Assembly (NCBI GenBank): GCA_963971405.1
Contig: OZ020487.1
Span: 15,225,344-15,289,343 of the forward strand
DNA: 64,000 nt
Direction of reading: 5' to 3'
Origin: Psococerastis gibbosa
Taxonomy: Eukaryota > Arthropoda > Insecta > Psocodea > Psocidae
Made by a program: the position numbers and the translations under genes. This document shows, one piece after another, positions 22,326 to 32,815 of this stretch (position 1 is its first letter; each line of letters begins with the position of its first letter). The notes under the pieces are model-generated. The model was not told the origin of the DNA. It searched no databases and saw only the letters and a program-made list of their open reading frames with translations.

Positions 22326-22631
22326 TGAGGAACCAGTAGAATCCGGGCTGATGGGCCGTGGTCGAAGTGAAAGAGAACTTCCAAACGTTTCGTCAACATC
22401 TGCGGTCGACATCTTCAGTGGAACTGCGTAGACTTCTAAGATTGTATCTCGGAGGCTCAGCAGCGACTGTACACTGTACTGTACTAACAGTCGCTGCTGA
22501 GCCTCCGAGATACAATCTTAGAAGTCTACGCAGTTCCACTGAAGATGTCGACCGCAGATGTTGACGAAACGTTTGGAAGTTCTCTTTCACTTCGACCACG
22601 GCCCATCAGCCCGGATTCTACTGGTTCCTCA
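22326..22631. repeat. 306-bp near-perfect palindrome of Penelope-like terminal sequence
   Basis: Two 145-bp arms (22326-22470 and 22487-22631) flank a 16-bp spacer. Each arm holds AGTAGAATCCGGGCTGATGG, GCCGTGGTCGAAGTG, CTTCCAAACGTTTCGTCAAC, then a GACATCTTCAGTGGAACTGC block. Read outward, it gives PPRYNLRSLRSSTEDVDRRC and a stop, resembling the low-complexity end of Penelope-like element proteins (from memory of the family; inference). Relatives lie at 31320-31420, 40872-40975 (minus) and 62840-62970. The sequence GGCTTTCACGGCCGGAGTCG precedes the left arm only, so one arm is the original and the other an inverted copy. Confidence 0.7.
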
Positions 22632-24160
22632 ATGTGATAAAGTTATTATTATGTTTTAAATCCTTATCCAAAAGTCGTTAAATAATTTGGGAGTCACAGG
22701 CTTATTATAAGCAATAGTGGGGACGAGTATAAATAACCATTTTCACTAGACTGTTCCTCCTCTGAAATATGACCAATAGAAATATTTTGAATCATAAAGT
22801 TTTATGCGTCTGCAAATGGTTTGGAATGGGTTTATTGCTAGAAGTAAACTAGTCGACAGAGCAGCTAAGGAGGAAAAGTAACTTACTCAAGATTTATTTG
22901 GCATGTTTTATTTGCTATATGTTCTGCACCCTTCCACTTAACTGAATGTTCTCATTTTTTTAGGATTGGTTGTTTGGTCTGTATGGGTCCTATATGAAAA
23001 AGGAACAGTTTTCCGCCTGGTCTGAATTCTTCTTCTTTAAATGCCTCTTCTGTCGAAGATTGGCGATCATCATGGTAATTGTAGTCATTATGATTAAACT
23101 AGGCTAGGCCGCTAGGGAATTGTAATTCTTCTGCCTCCTTATGCCGTTGACTCTTCATTGAGTACCTCCACTTTCAGGGCTCATAGTTAAAAGAGTGCCT
23201 TACCCAGAAAAGACTCTGCTTTTCGCTTATCCTGGCTCAAACGAGGTCCCCTATCTGCTCAATCGCCATTACGGGCTTGCATATTCGCCGCAACGTCGGG
23301 TTCAATGAACCCGAATGGGGACTTTACAGTCACTGGTATGGAAAAATGCGGCTGCCGTACATGTTGCTGACCACAACATCTCAAAGAGGACAGTGGTTAA
23401 GAGCTCCCTCTATGCCAGTTGCCAGGCTTAGACCCTTGTTTTGCCCGAGCCACGCCAAGGTATAAAACGCTGGTCAGCGGGGGAAAATGAAGCACTGCTA
23501 AATTATCTTTCAATTTAAAGCTGAACTTCAAGAGTACGGAATTACGGTTATGGCGAGGGGCCCTACGATGATTCCGAAAAACATGCTTAAACGCATGCAT
23601 AATTGTTTTAAATGGGACAAAATGTTTTTGTTGTATAATATTTTTTCAAATGCTTGGCGAAAGACCGCAGTATTCGTTTGATTCCACACGCCTCACCTCA
23701 CACATAAGTTTGCCTACATTTGATGCGAGCCGCCCCAATTAGTCTTTACTTTTTCATAAATTCTTACCTTGTCCTACAAATAATAAACTCCATATTGCCT
23801 GTGACGGAGTTCCCCATTGATCGTCTCGAACGGAAATGTCTCCGCGTGTGTACCTTGGGCGTTATGCAATATGCATGCCTTAAAATGTAAGACACTCCCA
23901 TATAATTATTCACTGCGTTCGTCGCCCGCTTGACACTTTTCGCCTCATATGGGCCCCTCTTTCGATAATCAGCTGCTTCGTTACATATTTAATGTGTTCG
24001 TACCCGGAGGGCATGCCTGGGTGACTGATTTGCGTTCGGGAACCCGGCCTGCTTTTTATTTAAGTTTTTGTCAATACGATTTCATAGGAAAGGGGGGGGG
24101 GGCGCGCCGCGGTGCCCATTGAGTGTCTAAGCCTGAGGACTGGTAGAAGATTCTCTGAAC
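22632..24160. other. Mostly unassigned DNA
   Basis: The stretch 23310-23395 (ACTTTACAGTCACTGGTATG, GGCTGCCGTACATG, GCTGACCACAACAT) resembles the SINE body at about 44560-44615 and may be another diverged copy. A G10 tract with GCGCGCC lies near 24092. No gene supported. Confidence 0.3.
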
Positions 24161-24164
24161 TGAA

Positions 24165-24230
24165 CTCACTCTAAAGAGACTAATCGGATGCATTCATTAG
24201 ATTTTTGTTATAGGCTACACAATTAATATG
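24165..24230 (+). repeat. Remnant of the GACTGAAGAGGTCAATCGG SINE
   Basis: Only AGAGACTAATCGGATGCATTC followed by TTAGATTTTTG survives, corresponding to the last 60 bp of the copy at 12300-12475. Confidence 0.45.
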
Positions 24231-24475
24231 TAAAACTACCAATATTTGCCTGATTACGGTTCTAAAATGGAAGGAGTATTATTACGAAAGTTGACTAGTA
24301 CAATAAAAGTACAATAATTTATTATGAAAACGTGCCACTAGTAAAAAACCATAAACTTCTGGAAAAACAACCGAAACTATAAAGATTAGCAAACTCATGA
24401 ACTTCAACTATAAAACTCACCACGGAGCTGATAACATTTGAACAGGACACGTGGCACATCAAAAATTACTTAAGC

Positions 24476-24620
24476 TCTGCCTTTCTCGTAATGGGTGAAC
24501 CACCCCCCTCGTTCCAACTCGCTGCGTCCATCCACTACCCCCTATATAGCTTTGGCATATGCTGGAGCTAACCCTTTTGACGATCGATAACCTTCCAGCA
24601 AAATGGCTGGTGTGACTGGG
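24476..24620 (+). repeat. Isolated unit of the 205-bp repeat
   Basis: Starts CTGCCTTTCTCGTAATGG and contains CTCGTTCCAACTCGCTGCGT followed by CCATCCACTA and GGCATATG. It matches the units of the array at 25615-26175. It lies about 1.1 kb upstream of the array, separated by LINE debris. Confidence 0.6.
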
Positions 24621-24960
24621 ACTAAGATGGAGGGAGATGATAGAAGAGATTCCTAGATAAACCAAAGTAGAAGGTTCGTTGGAAGACCTAGACTGATGTG
24701 CCTCGATGACGTGGACGTCCGAGGCTGGCGCAGGTAGGTCCGAGATGTATGAAGATACATATGTTGAGGCGGCCAAAACCAAGATTGTAGCTGTAGATCC
24801 AAATCTTCAAGTTGAGCGTGGCAGGAACGTGTATTCAAAAACCACGCAATTGAGGGGACGGACTGGAATGATGTTACGGAGATTGCAGCTGACAAACGAT
24901 GGGAACCTCTTCTGGCTAAGACCATCCCCAGCAACTTCGCCGGAACATCGCCATGCATGG
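24600..24960 (+). pseudogene. Decayed non-LTR reverse transcriptase C-terminus
   Basis: Pieces in different frames read RRFVGRPRLMCLDDVDVRGW, then after frameshifts VEAAKTKIVA, and further on TDWNDVTEIAADKRWEPLLA. GRPR...DDV...W and WxxVxxxAxDxxxW are the usual order at the C-terminus of LINE polyproteins. Stops and shifts interrupt every frame, so the exact family is unclear; two different fragments may be joined here. Confidence 0.5.
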
Positions 24961-25118
24961 CAGCGTTCCGAACATGACTATCTACCGACTACCGTCAGAG
25001 CCACATACGCAAAATAGGTATCGCGGACCCACCCATCTGCTTGCAAGAGGAAAGAAATGTTGGTCACCTGTTGAGCGGTAGCGGCCTGGAACAGGCGTCA
25101 AATGGCCAAGGCCTGAAG
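24959..25118 (+). pseudogene. LINE family 3 C-terminus, decayed
   Basis: One frame, with a TGA inside, reads FRT, stop, LSTDYRQSHIRKIGIADPPI, then VGHLLSGSGL and a stop after QGLK. It matches FRLNTGHDYLQAHLHRIG...HLRDC of the 16-kb copy. The cysteines of the knuckle are mostly lost. Confidence 0.6.
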
Positions 25119-25285
25119 TAAGTACTTGTGCGAGTCTCTACACGCCATGCGATCGGAGACGTGTCGTTACTCGACACAAGTACCGATTAGGTAACTTAGT
25201 GAGGCGACTGAAGAGGTCAATTGGATACATTCTTTGAATTGTTTGTATGCGATTAACTTTTTTTTTTTTTTTTTTTAAAGTAAGT
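25113..25285 (+). mobile_element. SINE-like repeat ending in GACTGAAGAGGTCAATTGG, copy 2
   Basis: Lacks the A-box part of the 12-kb copy and starts at TACTTGTGCGAGTCTC. It holds GCGATCGGAGACGTGTCG, ACTCGACACAAGTACC, GAGGCGACTGAAGAGGTC and GGATACATTCTTTGAATTG, then a T18-20 run before AAAG. It directly follows the LINE family 3 fragment, which may be coincidence. Confidence 0.65.
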
Positions 25286-25614
25286 AATGTTACGATTATT
25301 AGAGCTGGAAGACGCCCTATCTCCCACCAGAGCCATAGAGAGGCATAGAGGAAAGCAATGAACCCCCTTACAAATGTTTGTAAAATTACAGCCCAAAAAA
25401 AATCCTAGTTACCTACTATCATATCAGCGAAAACAGAAAATGCGGGAGAAACAGAATTTGAATCGCTTATTATTGGGGATTCCAAGCCGGGAACATTTAG
25501 TTTGTTGAAAAAGTTTTTGGTTTTGCTTTAAATTAAAATGTGTAGTTCTCTGGCAAAGCAAATTCTTAGGGCCCCTTATCGTAAAAAATGGCTGCTGCCG
25601 CTGATGCATTGTAT
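25286..25614. other. Unassigned DNA
   Basis: Nothing assignable between the SINE and the tandem array. Confidence 0.3.
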
Positions 25615-26175
25615 TTGCCTTTCTGCTATTACTGCTAATGGATAAACTCCCTCCCCTTGTTCCATTTCGCTGCGTCCATCTACTATCCCCAGCAGTGGCG
25701 TATAGCGGAGTTTTAGCTTAACAACAACCCTTCTGGGTGGTCAGTGGGTTCTTGCAACGCCAGATGTGATGCTGGAGAAGACAAAAAAAAGAATGCATTG
25801 AACTGGAATTGTATTATGGTTGCCTTTCTGTGAATAAGGGATGGGTGACCTTCATTGGCTGGGTCTGTTTACTACCCGCAGCAGTGGCGTATTGAGGCGG
25901 GAGACCAACAACCCTTCTGGTGGTCAGTGGGTGTCTGCAAAGCCTGTGCCAGGCATGAGAAGACGCCAGCGCCAGACAGGAGAAGACGAAGAAAGAGAAA
26001 GCACAGAACTAAAATTTTACTATTTTGCCTTTCTGTGAATAAGGGATGAAGAACCCTCTTTGTTCCATTTCACTGCATCCATCTATTCTCCCTGCCTTCC
26101 CTCCCTAGCATTGGCATATGGTAGGACAGGGCTTACCGCCAACCCTTTTGGACGGTGTATAGCCTCCAAAAGGAT
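25615..26175 (+). repeat. 205-bp tandem array, about 2.75 units
   Basis: Units begin at 25615, 25820 and 26025, exactly 205 bp apart, each at TTGCCTTTCTG. Shared landmarks are CC(C/T)TTGTTCCATTTC or CCTTCATTGGCTGGG, TCTAC/TTCTCC, GCAGTGGCGTAT or GCATTGGCATAT, and CAACCCTT(C/T)TGG. Units are moderately diverged, so the array is old even though the period is conserved. A fourth, detached unit lies at 24476. No coding function seen. Confidence 0.75.
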
Positions 26176-27269
26176 TAGTGGATTATCCACCCTTCAAAGC
26201 AAAGTCAGTTTCCTTGGCGCTACTGAAGGATTATAACCTTTCGCGATAAGGAGAATACCGAATGGATTGGGCCCGAAGGCAAGTATGAATCTATGATTAT
26301 ATACAGTACTTATACGTAAGTTTGCTTCCGCGAAATCGTGGAAAATATTGACGGCTGTGTTGATTTCTTTAAATAAACACGTTTTTTTGTTATTATCCAT
26401 TATATTTTTTAGGTAAAATATCTAGTGAGGGATCTTAATTAGACTAAAAAATTTATTAAGTTTCAGTGTCATTTATTTATTTACTAACTCTCTACTGCAG
26501 CTGTGGAAGAGGCTCCCGAGACTGCCCCCTGATCACCCACCCCCTAGATAAGGCTAGCCTCCCTGACGCTGTTGCTTATGACGCAAGGGTTATCCAAACA
26601 AGCTGATGGGGCGATGGTAATTGAAAGGCTGGGAGAGACGAGGGACCCGGCAGATGAGTCACTCACGTCTTTTGTCGAGTTACTTCTCAGAAAATGATGC
26701 AGGGCCGTCGCCTCTCTTCTATTAGTGGTTTCCTGTCTTATGAGTTTTCTGGTGCTTCTTCGAACGCATCGTTCATATCCGTTAATTCCATGGGTCTGAA
26801 GTCGCTTGCTTCATTACTTCTAGAATCCACTGGAAGGTCATGGTTTGCAGACGTTGCAATTTAAACTCTATGGTTGGTGTACATTCTTTCGACGAACCCA
26901 CGCCTCAGAGGACATATTATGCTGAAAAGGGACATGGTAGATGCATTATTCTTAGGGGGGGGGGACCGTCGCGGGTTTCCCACTACAGAAAAGTCTATAT
27001 ATACTGTATATATGTTGCCCTTTGAAATTAATAGTCTGGGATCTCCCGACTTACAATATATTGTAGTTTTCACGTGTCGCAGCTCACCGTAGGAGTGGTT
27101 TGGTTTTGGAGTACGAAAAGCGGCGGTGGCGGTAAATGCTTGCGTAACCTGTGTACTCAACAGGCCTAGCACCAACATATAAGAATAACCTGCCCGAGAA
27201 TAAGAGTTTAAATATCCTTCATAACCCCCAATTAATTAAAAGTAGTTTGACTTATCACTTAACTTTGAC
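26176..27269. other. Unassigned DNA
   Basis: A G10-11 tract lies near 26945 and TATATATACTGTATATAT at about 26996. Frames at 26840-27178 on both strands have no motif. No gene supported. Confidence 0.3.
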
Positions 27270-27735
27270 TTAATGAGGCGCGCTCAGCCCAAGGGGTCTT
27301 TTGGCCGCTCTGACAACATCCCTCCATCTTGTCGATCCTCAGCAGCCGCTGTCCAATCTGCTGCCTCGACGCCAACTCGATGGAGGTCCTCCTGGAACTG
27401 GTCCGCCCATCTTCGCCTAGGTCTTCCTCTTGGTCATCTTCCGAGGGGGATTGCTTCCCACACGGCCTTTGCGGGTCTGTGGTCCGGCATCCGGTGCACA
27501 TGTCCTATCCATTGCAGCCTTTTTGCTCTAAGATCGTCAATGACGCTGAGGGCATTGTAGAGCCAATGAATTTCGGCGTTGCATCGGATTCGCCAGACCC
27601 CGTTGATGATTGTACCTCCAAAGATCCTGCGAAGCATTGTATTTTCGAAAACCGAAAGCATTCTCCGGTCCCAATCAGTCAATGTCCAAAGTAGTTTGTC
27701 AGCAGATATTAATTGCTGTTCGCAGGTGAAACATT
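27270..27735 (-). pseudogene. Frameshifted reverse transcriptase C-terminus (LINE family 4)
   Basis: The minus strand reads TDWDRRMLSVFENTMLRRIF, RLQWIGHVHRMPDHRPAK, then in a shifted frame GRPRRRWADQFQEDLHRVGV and ADWTAAAEDRQ, and after another 1-base shift RAAKRPLGLSAPH and a stop. This is the standard order after the reverse transcriptase domain. The 3' end TAAGTCAAAGTTAAGTGATA resembles the ends at 41.4 and 43.7 kb. Two single-base frameshifts make it non-functional. T-rich DNA at 27728-27746 marks the 5' truncation side. Confidence 0.8.
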
Positions 27736-28402
27736 TTTTTTTTTTTTTGCTCTTTTGGTCCTAACATGGAAAACAGTTTAATTTCGTCTGCTTTGGAGCG
27801 GGTTAGTGTTAATACTGTATTTAAATGGTTTAAACAATTCCCTGGGTAAGTTTTTTTTCCTATTTTTTGCTATCCCCGCAGATAGTATTATGACAGTCTT
27901 CAACCAGCTATAACTACTGCGAATGCCAGACCGTCTTATTACTAGAAGACAGTCATTATACAAGACATTCTTCGTTGAAATGCCCGGAAGCCGCGTGAAC
28001 ATGGCCAAGGACCTAAGGAACGTAGTACCTGTCGCGAAGATGACTCCACTAATCAAGATTAATGCGTTTCTATGGCCATTGACTGGAAACCGGCCACTAG
28101 ATGTCGCAAACGCGCCGTAATGCCGCCATGTTAGCACTTTAGGCTCGGCGTAAAACGACGGAAATTCGCCGTGAAAGTTCCGCCGTGGGATTTTTCATGG
28201 TATTTTTCATTTGTTATATAGCGGCGCGCGCCTTATTTGTTCGTCGATACAAAGGTAAAGCTGGACTAATACTAACAATTGTAGTAGCTTAAATATTACG
28301 CGAGTAAATTCCTTAAAATCGAAGCCAGCGGGGTTGGGATGGATGTAAAAGGAAGCATTTGATTTTTTTTTAGAAGATTAATTCAAAGAATTCAACTAAT
28401 GT
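27736..28402. other. Unassigned DNA
   Basis: Overlapping frames at 27778-28137 (minus) and 27923-28120 (plus) have no motif I recognise. No gene supported. Confidence 0.3.
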
Positions 28403-28706
28403 AATCGAATACCCTATTCATTGGCATAAATTCACAAACTTTCTTGGGGGGGGGGGGGGGGGTTGGCTTTAGGACCCCAAAATTTTGATCCCCCTGGAGA
28501 AAAAAAAGATAAATGGGCCCAAAGGTTTTGCGCATTTCATACCCTGGCGAAAGAAATAATTTCCCTTTCGTTATTGTCGATACTATGCCTTTCGCCTCCA
28601 TAATGTCTTTGTCACAAGATATCCTGGAGGGGGGGGCTACGGGTGCCCCTGGGGGGCCAAGCCCCCCAAAACCCCCTGTTTACGCGAATGAACCTATTCA
28701 ATCGTC
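28403..28706. mobile_element. Possible MITE with G-rich subterminal tracts
   Basis: The left end, CCCTATTCATTGGCATAAAT, is an imperfect inverted match to the right end, which reads inward AATAGGTTCATTCGCGTAAA. Just inside are a G17-18 tract (about 28446) on the left and CCCCCCAAAACCCCCTG on the right. No transposase, and no certain target duplication. Confidence 0.45.
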
Positions 28707-29994
28707 TCTATAGGTAATACCTGTCAACCTGTGTTGAGTCACGACAGCTTTGTGTAGAGACGAGCTTTTTGCATCATTTCCGTGGTAAGTGACTACTACC
28801 TTCCTGAGGTTGCCCAACCACCATATATGCAGCTGCAGGGTAGATTTCCAAATTTCAACCCCGGACAGAAAACAAAAGGGCGCTTTAGTGTAAAAGTTTT
28901 TATTTGGAAAATGTAATTTTATCTAGCGAAATGTTTTTATCATAAAATAGTATTTTCGTCCATATACCTATAAGATTCAATGTTTTACCCCTGTAGCTAT
29001 TATGAAACTTTTAATTTTTTTTTTTTTAAATAAGGAAAACCAATGTTAAACATTTAGATTTATGAATCTCTCACTTTTTCTGAAAAATCCCTGACTATTT
29101 TTTATTTTATTCTCGGACAGAACTTGAAACCCCTCACTGTCCAGGAAAATCCCTGACCCCTGGTAACCCTATGCAACTGACATGTGGAATCAAGGAGTTT
29201 AAATTTGTAGGAACAATTTCAGACTGAAAAAATCGATTTCTCGTTAGTTCTGCAAGCATAAGACATGATTAGACTGTAAAAGATGGCATTGTTGGGTGGC
29301 TCCTATGGCAAATTAATGAAAATTAATGGAGTGTCATACAAATTAAATACCGTACTCTCTGCCTTCTTAAGATTAACCTAAATATAAAGCGGCTGACATG
29401 AGGAATCAAAGAGATTAAAATGTATTGATAGCATATGCGCACAAGGTTGACTACTCTGGTTCTAAAGGAAGTTAGCCTCAGCCTGCATCAGAATATCAGG
29501 CATCCTACCTATACTGCCAGGAATTGAGGATGTTTCGACTTGATCATTTTTTTGAGTAATTTGTAGCATTGGATAGTATTGCTTACTATAAAAAGAAATC
29601 ATATTCGTTGATTTTTTATAAATTTTCGTTTGTAAAATTTATTTATTTCTGTGTTAGTATGTACGCGAACGTCGTTTACATACTGTAGATGTGTGTCGTA
29701 TAATACTGTACTCGCAGTCGCAGGTAGTGGTTCTAAAGTAGGTGCTTCATCTTGCGGACTCGCCTCCATATCGCATGCTGATTGGTCTGCTCTAGATGTT
29801 TAGTCGGCAGCTAAGACTTTGAGACAAGGCCATATGTGCCTAATGATCAGCAATAGTGATTTACGCTCGTTTAGGCCAATATGGACGATTAGGCGAACGG
29901 ATATTTGCTAGTTATACGTTAATTGTTAAAGCTGTCTGCCATGAATTTGCGCATGCTTGCGGTGAAAAATGAATGTGTCGGGGGATAGCTAAGG
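28707..29994. other. Unassigned A+T-rich DNA
   Basis: No gene or repeat I can support. T-rich and A-rich runs near 29017-29029. Confidence 0.3.
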
Positions 29995-30225
29995 CATTGT
30001 ATTATATGGATATAACACTGACATTAAATTAACGTTGGTTTAAGAGGTAACCTCCTCGTTAATACCGAAAATTAGAAGATACATAGAAAAACTGGGCTTG
30101 GCGGGATGCATACCCACGACCTAAGATAGAAAAACTGGGCTTGGCGGGATGCATACCCACGACCTAAGATAGAAAAACTGGGCTTGGCGGGATGCATACC
30201 CACGACCTAAGATTTGGCGCATTTT
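29995..30225 (-). mobile_element. SINE copy (minus) with triplicated head
   Basis: The body (TATAACACTGACATTAAATT, then GAGGTAACCTCCTCGTTAA) matches 39170-39240. On the minus strand the body is preceded by a head holding a B-box-like CGTGGGTATGCATCCC. That 43-bp head segment is present three times in exact tandem (30085-30127, 30128-30170, 30171-30213). A tRNA origin is suggested by the better-preserved copy at 39.2 kb. Confidence 0.65.
30085..30213 (+). repeat. Three identical 43-bp tandem units
   Basis: Each unit begins AGAAAAACTGGGCTTGGCGG and ends CACGACCTAAGAT. The three are identical as given. They lie inside the SINE copy, so the amplification followed the insertion. Confidence 0.95.
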
Positions 30226-31319
30226 TAACTTGTGTGTTTCAACAAAGCAAATTTATATTTTACAGATAAGTTTTCTATTTAATGTGACTTTTAAAAGTTT
30301 TCAATTTTTGAGAGGGAGAGGGGGCTCTTGGAAATGGAACTATTTATGGTTTGGTCCAGTGGCTTTTATAAGGGGGCAGACCCTTCCCCAGGATTATTTA
30401 GGAATCCATAGGGGTAAATTTAAATACAAATACGATTGATCCAGGATTTCCACTTTCTACTGCAGTGGGGTTCCAAGCAATCCCCCGGGGGATAAAATTG
30501 AAAATTCAGGTGCGAGAAGTCCTGAGATAATGGCCGTAGTAACAGAGAGGGTTGCTAATATTAATAAAATTAAATAAAACACTCACTTAGAACAAGAAAC
30601 GCTCATGAATATATTGCGAAACTTACAGTATACTTGTATACTCGTATATTGGACACTTATTTTAGCGTTCGCTATGGTTAGGGGGGGGGGGGCATGTGAG
30701 GGGCCCGAAATGACAAAATGTTAGACGAAATTAACTAATGTGAAATATTGACTTGTTGTAATGCATAATTTGCCAGATCTATAATGGATGATTGGGTCCA
30801 CAGTGAGTGTTTTGGTTGGTAGATTTCAACGTCACCTCGGGCCTCTGCCCGCGGCTAGAACTTGATAGCTAGAGGCGAGCTTGCTTGAGCAACTGATGTG
30901 GCAAAATGTTTGAAATACGCTATGTTTACCTACTTCCTTATCACTTGTTATCACAATGGTACATATTGACTTGCTCAGATAGACGTTACACCTACTTGAT
31001 TAACAATATCGGTCTGCATGACTTATCGTAATATACCGCATTATCTAGTTTGCTGCATTAAATGTGGTTCGAATTGGTTGGTTTTCTATCTAAACCTTGA
31101 CTAAGCCTACAAGTTCGCTAGCAGACGATATTCCACTTTGAAGGATTCGATCCAGAAATGCGAAAAGTATCCATACCTGTAAAGTATCAACTGAGCCGTG
31201 TACAAGGCGGAAGAGGCACCTATTGACTGCCCCCCCCTCCATTTATTTGTAATAATGTGTAAAAACTACATATCGAATGCCCCCTTCCCCCCTCACCCAA
31301 AACAAAATCCTAGATATAA
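30226..31319. other. Unassigned DNA
   Basis: A G12 tract near 30680. No gene supported. Confidence 0.3.
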
Positions 31320-31420
31320 TTTCAAAAGCTTTTACGGCCGGAGTCAAATGATGAGATGAAGTAGTAGAATCTAGACTGATGGACCGTGGTCGATCAGAAA
31401 GTTTACTTCCAAGTACTTTG
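31320..31420 (+). repeat. Penelope-like terminal fragment
   Basis: TTTTACGGCCGGAGTCAAATG, one base beyond a 20-base match, is followed by AGTAGAATCTAGACTGATGG, ACCGTGGTCGA and TTTACTTCCAAGTAC. It aligns in order with the left arm and its flank at 22300-22400 but is single-armed and diverged. Confidence 0.6.
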
Positions 31421-31424
31421 AATG

Positions 31425-31990
31425 AAATATCTAGTAGTTATTTTACTGCTTCATTCAAATCCTAGGTACGGTCCTGTCTGCTACAATATCAGTCTGTTGT
31501 TTATTTGTAGGCACCATCATTGCTAATCATTACTTCACAGTTAATAGTGGTATATCATAAATATGTGAAACTGGAATTAAATATCTAGTAATTGTATTGC
31601 TTCATCAAAATCTTAGATACGGCCCTGTCTGCCACAATATCAATCTGTTGTTTATTTGTAGGCAGTATCATTGCAAGTCAAAACTTTATAAACAGTAGTT
31701 AATAGTGATACATCTAAGGTGTTTTTACCAGGTCACTCCTGTTTTTTGGCCCAATGCACTGGTTTCCGATCTCAGAGACCTGTTCTTTAATTTTTAATTT
31801 AAAAAAAATGAAAATAAAAGAATATTTATTGTAGGTTTTAAAAATATCATTTAAGAATTTTTTTTCCCATTTTTAGCTTATTCAAAAATGTCCATGCCCC
31901 ACACCCCCGGTTTCTTTCTTCCCATACATGACCTGTTCTCCACAAATCTATAAATAGTCACCTTAGATACATCAGAAATATGTGAAACTG
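31425..31990 (+). repeat. 154-bp tandem duplication, second unit interrupted by a MITE
   Basis: Unit 1 begins AAATATCTAGTAGTTATTTT at 31425 and unit 2 begins AAATATCTAGTAATTGTATT at 31579. Both contain CTGTTGTTTATTTGTAGGCA and end near ATAAATATGTGAAACTG. In unit 2 that end lies after 31973, because a 251-bp element was inserted at 31715-31965. Confidence 0.85.
31715..31965. mobile_element. 251-bp hAT-like MITE with perfect 8-bp duplication
   Basis: The element begins TAAGGTGTTTTTACC and ends CTATAAATAGTCACCTTA, giving short inverted tips TAAGGTG. GATACATC stands immediately on both sides (31707-31714 and 31966-31973). Removing the element restores continuity with the neighbouring tandem unit (GTTAATAGTG, GATACATC, then AATATGTGAAACTG), which proves insertion. 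An 8-bp duplication is characteristic of hAT elements; the tips are short, so the superfamily is an inference. Confidence 0.85.
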
Positions 31991-32737
31991 CATCGACGTA
32001 AACACAATAGAGCGCGCAGTTTTTGTTGTCGTATATAGTGCTAGTCACTGCCGCCTTCGACTGTCGCTCTACTTATTACTGTACGCATTACGCATTGTCG
32101 TGCTTACACAACCTGATAGGCTTTCTCCCGCATAATGATGAAGAAGGTCTAGAAAGGAAAAGTATGGGCAGCGAAACAGGCTCAATACCTACAATCTATA
32201 ATTACCTGTATACAAATGCTAACTCATCCAAAAATATGAGGTTTTAATATAAATTCACTGATGAAAGGGGGATTTTTTTTTTAATCACTATGGGATATAC
32301 TATTCATTCATTCATTCATATGAGTATGTAGTATGTACATAGTATGCAGAACGGTGTGACGTGTTATTGTAATGAAAATAATTGGCCACGTATAACATCG
32401 GAATAGGGATATTATGTACGCACAGTAATTAAAGGAGAAGTTTCGAAATATTTTGCTAACAAATGACGCTCTAATTTTTTAATGAAACTAAGAATTAATT
32501 CTTCATTAAATTACACAGCCACAAAGGTATAAAAATGGTCAGATGAAGTATTAATAAAAAAATACTAGCTTTCTCAAAGTGCAGGGAACCCGACTAGGGT
32601 TTTTAATAATAAATGTACTTATTTTATGTGGAAGATATAGTTTTATAGATTTCTTTTTTGGGGAATATTATTGTTGATTTTCACTCACTAGATTTCCTTT
32701 GTTTACTACTTACTTTAACTCTTTCCGCGCCTTATCC
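31991..32737. other. Unassigned DNA
   Basis: An ATTC microsatellite at about 32301-32318. No gene supported. Confidence 0.3.
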
Positions 32738-32815
32738 TCATCGAGGGTCGGCGGGACGACAGCAGCGTTTCCACACATTCCTGTTCTGTACGTCCTCGGT
32801 GGAGAGCTCCAAAGC
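32738..32815 (-). pseudogene. C-terminal scrap of a non-LTR reverse transcriptase
   Basis: The minus strand reads ALELSTEDVQNRNVWKRCCR, then PADPR and a TGA. The pattern DVxxRxxWxxRxRxADP ends many LINE polyproteins. The 3' flank GTTAAAGTAAGTAGTAAAC looks like a simple-repeat tail. Only about 26 codons survive, so the family cannot be fixed. Confidence 0.6.

Noticed and set aside
22358..22599. Two 68-codon proteins, one on each strand, with identical N-terminal halves
   Set aside because: The identity is produced by the DNA palindrome, not by two genes; both are translations of repeat ends.
27778..28137. Opposed frames on both strands (119 and 65 codons) as a conserved gene
   Set aside because: Neither product shows a family signature, and mutual antisense openness is expected by chance in a G+C-richer patch.
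30085..30213. CRISPR-like array
   Set aside because: The units are contiguous with no spacers, and they lie in a SINE.
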